64,000 bases of DNA from Gari tellinella (Eukaryota > Mollusca > Bivalvia > Cardiida > Psammobiidae): assembly GCA_922989275.2 (NCBI GenBank), contig OV277861.1, positions 25,760,479 to 25,824,478 of the forward strand, given 5' to 3'. The position numbers and the translations under genes were made by a program. The notes under the pieces are model-generated. The model saw nothing but the letters and a program-made list of their open reading frames with translations, did not search any database and was not told the DNA's origin. Position 1 is the first letter of the stretch. Every line of letters begins with the position of its first letter. Of this stretch, positions 50,201 to 62,200 are shown one piece after another.

Positions 50201-53200
50201 TCTAGTCCATTTCTGACTTTTAAGGGTTGTTTTTGTCAATATTTGGCATTGTGACAAACAGTGAAGAACCTGATCAGAGGGCTCCTTTCGGAGCCCTCTG
50301 ATCAGGGTCTTCACTGTTTGCATAGGACAAGTGTACTATTCACATGTTCACTGTTTGAAAAGCACGCCCATATGCGGGACTAGGGTTCAAAGAGTTAACC
50401 CATTACCCCATAGCCTGTTTCTAGTTTTTGGCCGGATTGAAAATGCGGTCTATAGATTGGCGAATTCCGTCCGTCTGTCCGTCCGTCCTCACTTTGGTTG
50501 ACCTTTTTGTTAGTGTCAGTTTTAGCCAAAGCTTAAGTCCTACAGCAATCAAATTTGGCATGTACAGTTATAGTGAGGTCATCATCACATGCTGTGGGTA
50601 ACAAGGTCACTGTGACCTTGATTTCACGGTCCAATGACTTAGAGAATTCTTGGTTAACCTTTTCATTTGCGTCTTGGTTTACCTTTTTGTTAGTGTCAGT
50701 TTTAGTCTAAAGTTTATGTCCTACAGCAACCAAATTTGGCATGTACAGTTGTAGTGAGGTCATCATTACATGTCATCGGTAACTAGGTCACTGTGACCTA
50801 GATTTTAAGGTCGAATGACTTAGAGAATTCTTGGTTAACCTTTTTGTTTGCGTCTTGGTTTACCTTTTTGTTAGTGTCAGTTTTAGTCAAATTTAAGTCC
50901 TACAGCAACCAAATTTGGCATGTGCAGTTGTAGTGAGGTCATCATCACATGCCATGGGTAACTATATTATATACATGTATATATATACAAAGCAAAAGTG
51001 CAGACAATCCGGCCATACCGACATTGGCGGTTTCTCGTTAAGAAATGCGACCACTTAAAGCAGATTGAAAGTAAAGCAGAATGCACCTTAAGGCGCATTC
51101 TGCTTTACTTTCAGCCTGCTTTAAGCTATTATCTGCTAGAATATAGAAAATATTTCTTATGATTTTTATTTGTGACAGTATAAATTGAAACTATTTTCTT
51201 TAGTAGAGGAATTAATTAAAGTCGTAAAAAGGCGTATTTATGGGTTAAAGAGTATGGCAATCTCTTAATATATATTACTACTTGATAATGCAGGACAAAG
51301 GTAGTGCAGGAGCTTTCTGTGTAACTTTTATCTTCCATTAAGCTGCCAACTTTATATAACCCTTTCCCTCATAGAATCCCCTTTTAGTGCATTTAACTTA
51401 TTCCTCCACTAACGAAAAAGAGATGCAATTTATACAGCCATGAACATGTACCATAAGAATTGTTTTCTATATCCTAGCAGCTGGTAGTTTAAAGCAGGCT
51501 GAAAGTAAAGCAGCATGCGCCTTAAGGCGCATGCTGCTTTACTTTCAATCTGCTTTAAGTGATCATCTGTCTTGAAAACTAGAACAGGTTGTGACACCAA
51601 ATTCATCTTCATTTGAGGTACGGCTGCACACATGTTTAACTGTAGATCTGAAGCCCTGCCATTGTTTTATTGTGATATAGATGCAGTAGAATCTTTACAA
51701 AGTTATGTTGATATTTTTTTTGTTATACATATTTCAATGAAAAGTTTCAATTTTTATTTCATTGACAGTTGACAGTTATATATGTACTATTTTAAATGCT
51801 CTCTTGCCTTGTAGCCAAAAATTAAATGCCATACAGCAAACAGTCCAGAGCTTGGTGAAACACCTTCATTCATCTGAATCTACCAGGGCTCCAGATAAGG
51901 AGAGTATTTCAAAAATTAAAATCTTTATTTTTGCTTTAAACCCTATGGTGTCACTACTCATTAGAATTGTCTCTTTGAGACGATTCTAATACGTAGTAAC
52001 ACCATAGGATTGTGTGTTAAAATAAGTGAGAAAATGTTGGATTTATGCAGTTAACCCCCTCTTATCTGGAGCCCTGATCTACACTGTTTGCAAATGCTCT
52101 TTCTTGTGGACACATCTTATTGAACTCTTAGCAGACAAAATGTCATTTGCAAAAAAAATTTGTATGCAGTCCTATGCAAAATTTTAAATATTTGAAGTAA
52201 TATGGATACGAGTGCCAAACTATTTGAATTCTGAGCAAACACCATTTGAAGCTGTGTCTGATCTGGTCCAAATTGTTTGCAATATTGACTTTAGTCGCTG
52301 ATTGCTGTTGAAGGGTTAGACTGAGGGAAAAAACATCATAGGTGTGTGGAAAAGTACTTTCAGACATTGCTGACAGTAAAGCTCCAGATCAGCTGATGTG
52401 ACCAAGACTTACAAAGAAGTAGATATAAAACATTTAACTTAAACTTATCATTAACTGGCTAACTGTTTAGCTCAAGATTAGATACAATGTTTAAAGAGCA
52501 GCAGCTAATCTGGGTATACACTGCTTGCAGCATTGAAAAATTGTTTTTTTGTGAAATAAATCATCTTAATATCAAGCATATTTCACTGATAAAGCAATGT
52601 AAAATCATAACAAATCCAAATTATCTGTGTATTTTATATTCTAAAGTACAGTAAAACTTTGTACAATGCCAACATATCTGAGAAATTGGGCAATCTATAA
52701 AATAGATTTCTGTTTGATGCAGGACAAAAGTTATGCAAAAAGCTCTAACTCTTTCTCCCTTTATAGAAACACCATTAACTATTTATTCCTTATGAAATTG
52801 ACTGTTCATGCTTCTACCGTATCCTGATAAAGATCAGTTGAAAACTTTTCTGTATTTTGACAGATGAATGCTTAAAGCAGATTGAAAGTCAAGTAGAAAG
52901 TGCTTAAAACCTGTTCTAAGCAACCATTTGTCTTTATTAAAATGAAAATTAAATGTTTTGGCATTTGTTAAGGACGTTTTTGTATTTCTTTTGTCTTGCA
53001 TTAATATGCCACATTTATACTAGACTGCAAAATTCTATTCTATGTGGTCATTGTTCCCATGTTTCAGAGAAATTTAAAAGTAACATACATGCAGTTATAT
53101 GAGTTAAGTCCAATAGATTTTTTATGATCTCAAATTGTAATTTTTATTTATATATAACGTATACAAGTAAAAAATGTATATATTTTATATGTGTTTATAC

Positions 53201-56200
53201 ATGTTTAATAATTTACTATTCTGTATAAGATTTTTGTTGCCAATAGATATTACAAGCAAGTACCGTGTGTTCATTAACCCATTACCCCGTATGGTTGAGG
53301 CGCATTCTGCTTTACTTTCAGCCTGCTTTAAGCGATTATCTGCTAGGATATATAAAATATTTCTTGTGATACATATTCATGACTGTATATAAGGGAAATA
53401 TTTTCATCAGTGGAGGAATAGATTATAGGCGTTAAAATCCGTATTTATGGGGTAATGGGTTAATAGCTCGTATCAAGATCGAAATAGGGGGAGTAGTTAA
53501 AGTAAATCTAAATCTTCAGAAACTCTTACTTGTGACTACAGTAAAACCTCTCTTTTACGACCATTGAAACGAAGGCTTATTGATTGTATAAAACACAGGT
53601 GACAGCTTAAAGCAAGGTGACAGTAAAACAGAGAACTCCTTTAGAACCTTTCTGTTTTACTGTCACCTTGCTTTAAGCAGTCACCTCTTGTAAATGTCTA
53701 ATAATTAATGCAATTTACTGGTCGTAATAGAGAGGTTTAACTGTACTTATTTGAAGTGTCACTTTGAGATGATTTCAACTAGTAGTCATAACATAGGGTT
53801 TGGCTCAGACATAAAGTGAGAAATTGTCACTCCAGATCTGGAGTCTTGAGTATGAAACTGATGGTGTGTATTTATGAATGAAACACAACAGATTTAGAAA
53901 GCATAATAGTGGTGTTTACATTTAATATAAGTTTTATTTTATTACTGAATATTGTGCCATTATGCTTTTTTTGGTATTTTTAAATAAAAAAAAAGACAGC
54001 ACTACAAGAGCATTGCACGTAGCCTGAATCCTGCATCTGCATTTAAACCTTTCACCGCATAATGACGTCGTAATCAGTCTTAACACATTCACTGCCAGGA
54101 CTATATAAAATATGATCTGTTTGTATTTCTAAAATTAGAACTTTTTGTCATTGACATTAATCAGAGTGTCAAACAGTTTGGATCCTGATCAGACACCATG
54201 TAGAAAAATGAGTAAAGCAGTTTCTGATCAGGATCCAAACTGTTTGCAAAGCTAGTGTAGTCTGACTCTGCGGTGAAGTGATACACTCTTTGAACCCTAG
54301 TCACACATATATGCATCCTTTTCAAACAGTACACTTGTCCTATGCAAACAGTGGAGACCCAGATCAGAGGGCTCTTAAAGGAGCCCTCTGATCTGGGTCT
54401 GCACTGTTTTCATATAGCAATACATTGATAAAAACAACCATAATCAGTCAAAAAAGGGAGTCAACTAAATAGGAAATTAGAATTATCCATTTGTAGTTTC
54501 AGGGAGGAAAGGGTTAAGATTGAAGACAGGCATTTTTGAGTGAATATAATAAACACTGTTATGAACAAAAGATATCATGGATCTTATGATATTTGATACC
54601 TTGAAGATTATTAAATTTGTCATCAGAATTGTTGTGTTGGGAGTATTACATTTAGAATCGACTAGCAGACCTCCAAATAAGAGGTAGTAAACTGAACAAA
54701 TCCAACATTTACTCACCTGTTTCAGCACCAAATCCTATGGTGCTACTAATCATTAGAATCGTCTCAAAGAGATGATTCTAGTGATTTGTGACACCATAGG
54801 GTTTAAAGCAGAAATAAAGATTTTTTGAAAGTTTTTGAAACACTCCCCTCATCTGGAGCAGTGGCTAGGTTTATGGATTTGAAACTGTAGCCTTGTTAAC
54901 CTTATGTCTAAGACTTAATCTTTTGCAAGCAATGCAGATCTAAATCAGAGGCTCCTGAAATAGCCCTTTTATCAGGGTCTGTACTGTTTGCCATACTTTC
55001 AAATAATTTTGTGACCAACCCCTTGGGTCAATGTGAACTGATTATTTATCAGAAAATGGAAAAGTCGTTCTCAGGGTTAATCTTTGGGACTAGCAAACAA
55101 TTAGGACCAAGTTAGATGGTGTTCAGCTTGTTTTCAGGTTTTATGTATCCCAAGAGAACTTCACAGATGGGAGAAAAAGATTCGGTGAAATTGGATAGTG
55201 ATGAAGTGAACAGTGTTTTACACTTTCTCGACCACTACACTGTCGATTGAAAATAGTTTGGATCCAGATCAGATGCCAAGTAACTTGATGTCGGATCAAG
55301 ATCCAAACATATTGACACCCATGTTTGTTTTCTTTGTCGAAATGCTTAAAATTACAAATTTGACAAAAATAAAGCTGACAACAGAATGGAAGTGAAGGGC
55401 TTCATGATGCAGGAATATTCTAAAAGGCTACAACAAATGATGACAAAAAAACGTCTCCAAATAGCCAAAGACTGTTCAGGCTGTGCAAGCCATTATATCA
55501 AACAGCAGAACAAATGTGATTAAGAAAATAGATCAGTTCCATGAAATATTGATTGTTATCTTGACTGAAAATGTTCAATAATTAGGTAAAAATAAGCATG
55601 TTTGGTTTATTATTCACTGGACAACAATTATACAGTGGAGAAGTTACTCTTTCCAGTTTAAACGCACACGCATTGCACTTAAATGCTGAAAATTAAAACT
55701 TTTTGAAATTTCTCACGGTTTATTATTATCTGAGTGGCAAACAGTTTGGAGCCTGATCAGACACCGGAGTTACTCGGTGTCTGATCTGGCTCCAAACTGT
55801 TTGCAGTGGAAATAATAGTTAAAGAGTAAACGTGTTTATTGAGAAACTGTAGTAAAGCATTCATTTGTTTTAGATCCCAACATGAGTGGTTGTAATAACA
55901 AGGCTTTACTGTATAAGAGCATCAAATAGTTTGAATGCTATTCAGTAGCTTTGGTTACATAGAAACTAATCAGGATTCAAACATCATTTATAAACCTCAA
56001 ATTGTCCATCAACGTTTCATGTGTGAATGAGTTAAGCGACTGTAACTTAAATTGATGTACAGTCAAACTTGTATCAAGCAACAACTGAAAAGAAGTTAGA
56101 TTGGTACTGTTTACTTTTAGGACAGATAGCAGCTTAATGCACTGAAAAATGGAAAATTCCCCAAGCTTTCTGCTCAGATTTAGTCTGCATTAACCCTTTA

Positions 56201-59200
56201 TCCAATAGCCTGTTTCTAGTATTGAAGATAGGTCACCACTTAAAGCAGGTTGAAAGTAAAGTAGAATGTGCCTTAAGGCACATTCTGCATTACTTTCAGC
56301 ATGCTTTAAGCTACCACCTACTGGGATATAGAACATTTTTAGCTCACCTGGCACGAAGTGCCAAGGTGAGCTATTGTGATCGCCCTGTGTCCGTCGTCAA
56401 ACTTTTTGTTCAAAGATCTTCTTCTTGGAAACCACTGGGCCAATTTCATCAAAACTTCATAGGATTGTTCCTTGTAGGGTACTCTCTCAGATTTCTTCAA
56501 ATATAGGTAAATTGTGGTTGCCATGGCAACCAATTGAAAAAACTTAAAAAATCTTCTTGTCAAAAACTACTGGTCCGAATTGAAAATAATTTTACCCAAA
56601 TGTGCCATTGGTGACCCTCTATCAGATTTCTTAAAATAATTTTCCAATCTTGAAAAATATGGCCGCCAGTGGGTGGGGCAGATTTTCCTTATATGGCTAT
56701 ATAGTGAAAACTTCAGAAATCTTCTTGTCAAAAACTAGTGGGCCGATTTGAAAGTAATTTTATGCAAATGATCCATGGGTGACCCTCTACCAGATTTCTT
56801 AAAATTATTTTGATATCTAAAAAAACATGGCCGCCAGTGGGTGGGGCAAAATTTCCTTATGTTACTGTATAGTAAAAACTTTAAAAATCTTCTTCTCTGA
56901 AACTACTGGTTCAAATTAAAAATAATTTAATACAAATGGTCAATTGATGATCTTCTACCAGATTTCTTAAAATCATTTTGTTATCTAAAAAAACATGGCC
57001 GCCAGTGGGTGGGGCAAGTTTTCCTTATGTTACTGTATAGTAAAAACTTTCAAAATCTTCTTCTCTGAAACTTCTGGTCCAAATTAAAAATAATTTTGCA
57101 GAAATGGTCAATTGATGATCCTCTACCAGATTTCTTAAAATCATTTTGTTATCTTAAAAAACATGGCCGCCAGTGGGTGGGGCATGTTACTGTATAGTAA
57201 AATTTTTAAAAATCTTCTTCTCTGAAACTACTGATTCAAATTCAAAATAATTTTACACAAATGGTTAATTGATGACCCTCTACCAGATATCTTAAAATCA
57301 TTTTGTTATCTAAAAAACATGGCCGCCAGTGGGTGGGACAAGTTTTCCTTATATTTCTGTAAAGAAAAACTTTCAAAAAAAATTCTCTGAAACTATTGGT
57401 CTGATTTAAGAATTATTTTACACAAATAATGATTCATGGGTTACCCTTTGCCAGTTTTCTTCAAATAATCTTCCTAGTTCAAACAACATGGCCACCTGTG
57501 GGTGGAGGTGAATAAGTGAAAACTTAATCATAACTGGTCGATTTACATGACCGTAATCATGGATACCAGGTGAGCGATTTAGGGCCGCATGCGGCTCTTG
57601 TTCTTTATATACATGTTCATGACAGTGTAGTGAAGAACTGTTTTCTTCAGTGAAGAAATAAGTCCAAGGCTTTAAAGGGCGTATTTATAGAGTATGGGTT
57701 AAGGCAGCACTTAATTGTCTATAGAGTTCACAAAGCTTCTTCATTCAGAGGTTCTTCTGTACAAGTTTGTACTTTTAATGGATGATGTCTTGAGAATACA
57801 GGAACTTCTGATATTATAAACAGTGTAGACTTAAAGCAGCTGTATCTTTAGCACGCACAGTGTTCAATCAGGATCTACACTGCTTGGTAATCATCGGTTA
57901 CTGACAATTTACAGTAAAACATTTCTATTACGATTACTAAAAAGAATATTAATTGATGATTTATAGACAAGTGACAGCTTAAAGCATGAAGAAAGTAAAG
58001 CAGAAAGCTCCTATAAGACATGTGACAGCTTAAAGCATGAAGAAAGTAAAGCAGAAAGCTCCTATAAGACATGTGACAGCTTAAAGCATGAAGAAAGTAA
58101 AGCAGAAATGTCCTATAAGACAAGTGACAGCTTAAAGCATGAAGAAAGTAAAGCAGAAAGCTCCTATAGGAGCTTTCTGCTTTACTTTCATCTTGCTTTA
58201 AGTAGCTCCCTGCCTTAAAAACCAAATATTAAACTTCTAATAGTGGTCATAATAGGGAGATCTTACTGTATCTACTATTAAATGCCACAAGCTCTCGGGC
58301 AGCATATGATTGTGGTCAGCACTGTTTGCAATATTTAAGATCCTATTTCTTGTACCAAAACAAAGGAGTGAATGCAAGACTAAAGTATTGGCTTGCCACA
58401 TGACGAGGTTAACTCATTGGGCCCTAGTGACTAGTACATGTATACTCATCTTTTACAAACAATTAGCCTGTGAAGAGTACACTTGTCCTATGCAAATAGT
58501 GTAGGCTAAGACCAGGAGGCTCCTGTAGGATGCCTCTGATCAGGATCTACATTGTTTGTCATTTTGATCGGGGTGTACCTTGTCATTTTGCAAAATATTA
58601 TAAAGAACAACCATAAATACCAGGTAAGAAAAATTGGTCTAGTCTCAATATATATGAAATTGGAAATGTCCATTTGAAGTTTCAGTTTACTGTTACCTAT
58701 TCATTGAGAAACAATACCATAGTCTTGTATTTGCATCCTCATCATAGCAGGGAGACGTCTGATTCTGTAGAATGGCTTGTGCTTAGATACTGTAATTACC
58801 CTAAGAATTTGGACAATCTGACCTTAGCAAACGGTGTAGACCCTGATCAGACTGCTCCCTCAGGAGCAGTCTGATCAGGGTCTACATTGCTTGCCATTAA
58901 GGGAGCAGTCTGATCAGAGTCTACAATGTTCTCATTAAGGGAGCAGTCTGATCAGGGTCTACACTGTGTGCCATTCAGTTTGCACCTTTTGAACAAATCA
59001 CTGTATGATAAATTTAATTTGTTTAAATTTTAGGATTATTACAGCAGTTATACAAGGTGTCCCAATTTTTAGGAATTTTACGGTATTACATTGTTCATAT
59101 AGACAATTGTTTCCATTTTGATTGAGCACTGTTTGTACAAGAGTATTTTCTGTGGTGAAGGAGGTGGAGTTTTTACAGGGTGTGTTGTACATAATTACTG

Positions 59201-62200
59201 ACCAGGAGATTGCCATGTTTTGTCATTCTAGGAGGACGCTGGCCGATCAGCTAAGATTCACCACCGACGGGTAAGAATTACTCAGATATAAGTCCTACAC
59301 TCCACTCTTGCCGAGTCCAACAAGAGTGTAGCTGATCCATTGAATTTAAAAATGAGTCCGCAAATGCAAACAATGTAGAACCTGACCAGAGTCAGTAGTG
59401 TTTGAAATGATTTACCCTGCAGTGAGTTCAGTAAAGATGTCGGAGGCCAACTATGTTTACCAATACAAACGCCCTTTATAGCACAACCTTTATCTTTCTT
59501 GAATGCTCTCCAACAATTACATCATTGCCTCCCATGTCCATGTTCTTTCCATGGGTAAGAATGAATTATATACAAATTGAATCACACACACAAAAGTCCA
59601 TTACTAAGCTGAAATGCATCAATTTTACCCAATTTTTTTTATTTAAATATAATATTGTAAGCTGCTTTGTTTTATCCATCAAGTATTGAAAGAGGTTGGT
59701 TTATGAAGAGAAAGTGCACTTTACATTTGAAGGACAAGCAGAAACCACAATTGGTAGTCATTTTGGACTTCATTTGCGGTTTTAGGCTTGTTCCCAAAGT
59801 TGGCCAATTAGTTCACCAAAAAAATGGCCGTTTTATGAATTCTTAACGGACATTGGCCTCCAATTCATTTACTGAAACTCGATGCTGTTCTTTTCAGCAT
59901 ACTTTGAAAGATTTCTTATTCATAAGAGTTTTGGCGATAAATATGAAGAAGTATTTGCAAACACTGTAGACCCAGATCGGAGGGCTCTTACAGGAGTCTT
60001 CAGATTGAGGTTTTCCTTGTTTGCAGCAGCAAATCCTGTCTCTTTAGTCATGTTTGAAGATTCATTGATTTGATTATGAAAAACTGAAACAGAATTTGCA
60101 ACAGAAATTCAGTATCAATACATCAAGTTCTCACATTTGATACAGAGGCTGGTCATGAACAGTAGATGACCCCTATTTCTTTTTAGGTCAAAGGTCGAGA
60201 TCATTCAGTAAGGAAACATGATGGTTTTTAGCTGGCCTGTACAAAGTACAAGACCAGCTATTGCAATACCCCCAGTGTAGTTGTCGTCGTGAACGGCGTA
60301 AACAATTTTAAGAAAATGTCTATAACTTCTATGTCCTTTGAGGTATTGCTTTCATAGTTGGTATGTGTCTGTATATGGACAAGACCTTGAACTTAGGGCC
60401 CACGTTTAGGTTTCGAAATCTGCGTTTAGGTTTCGAAAAATGGCCATAAATTCTATGTCCCTTCAGGTTTTGCTTTCATAGTTGGTATGTGTGTGTATAT
60501 GGACATTTTTTCCATGCACAGAAAAATTTGGACCCCTGTGACCTTGAACTTAGGGCCCACATTTCGGTTTGAAATCTGTGTTTAGGTTTCTCAAAATTTC
60601 TATATTCATTGAGATATTCCTTTCATATTCAGTGTGTATAATGGACAAGATCTTTCCTTGCATGCAAAAAGTTTGATCCCCTTGAACTTAGGACCCATGT
60701 TTAGGTTTCGAAATCTGCGTTTAGGTTTCTCAAAATTTCTATAATTCATATAATATCCATTGAGTAATTTCTTTCATATTTGGCATGCGTGTGTATATGG
60801 ACAAGACCATTCCATGCATGCAAAAAAAATTGGCCAGGGACCTTGACCTTGAACTTAGGTCCCGGGTTTAGGTTTCGAAATCTGTGTTTAGGTTTCAAAA
60901 ACGCTTATAATTCCTATGTCCCTGGAGGTGTTACTTTCATATTAGATTTGCATGTGTATATGGACAAGACCTTTCCATGCAGGCAAAAAGGTTGACCTCG
61001 GTGACCTTGAGTGTGCTTTTAAGTTTCTTAAGGTGCGGGTGGCGAGCTTTGTTGTCTCTCTGACAACTCTTGTACACCAAATCGTAAAAATGGGTATCTA
61101 TGGAGTGAAGGGTTAAATTCCATGCTCAGAAAATATATTCTCCCCCAGATGCTTTTGTGGAGGAATGGGTAAAAAGTCAAACTGCACTTAATATAGTGGA
61201 AAAGATTAACACAATTTGATTTGCTCTCAAATTTCCATTTTATCAGAGAAACCTAAGCTGAGCTCTTAGGATCGTTGGATGTTTGTCTGTTCGTTGTCCA
61301 CAATTAGTTTGTTAACACTCTAGCGGCTACAAATTTCATCCGATCTTCATGAAACTTGATGACAGTGCTTGTCTTGAAGAAATCTAGGTCAAGTTTAAAT
61401 GCAGGTCATGTCAGGTCAAAAACAAGGTCACTGGGTCAAATCATAGAAAAACCTTGTTAACACTCTAGAGGCTTCAAATCTGATTAGATCTTGATGAAAC
61501 TTAGTCAAATGTTTGCCTCATTGACATCTAGGTCGAGATTTTGGGTCAAAAACTAGGTAAAATCATTGAAAAAATTGGTTTACGTACTAGAGGCTACAAA
61601 TCTCATTAAAGCTGAATAAAACATACAATGTTTGCCTACATACAATCTAGTTCAAGATCACATGTTGGTCATTTCGGGTAAAAATCTAGGTCAACAGATC
61701 AAATCATAGAAAAACCTTGTTAATATTCTAGAGGCTACATTTCTCATTAGATCTAAATGAAATCAAAATGTTTGCCTCATTGATGTCTAGGTCAGGTTCG
61801 AATATGTGTCACTCGGTAAAATCATTGAAAAACCTTCTTAACACCCTAGAGACCACATTTTGCACTTTATCTTTAAATTAGTTAGTTTGAATACTGCCCT
61901 GGATGAAATCTATGTCAAGTTTGAATATGGGTCACCACTGGTAAAAACTAAGACAAATCAAATAAATGTATCTTGTTTATTCTCTGAATGGCCACAAATC
62001 TCATTTTATCTCAAATTGATAAAATGTTTGCCTCATTGATATCTAGGTCGTTTTAATTCGGGTCATGTCTGGTCAAAAACTAGGTCACCAGGTCAAATCA
62101 TAAAAAAAAATTGTTAATACTCTAGAAGCTAGAAATCTTATTTGATCTTAATTAAACTTGTCTCATTGAAAGTTTGGCCATTGTTGAATGTATGTGACTC

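Larger units (their letters stand above)
56060..57760. mobile_element. Family F hosting family B hosting family G
   Basis: tacagtcaaacttgtatcaa start, agcttaatgcactgaaaaat arm, atttagtctgca, then the nested block, then ggcagcacttaattgtct and a decayed right end. Confidence 0.6.

Noticed and set aside
57875..58225. 116-codon minus-strand open frame with a repeated 17-residue motif
   Set aside because: It is a by-product of the 51-bp (17-codon) tandem arm expansion in a family D element; no protein family resemblance.
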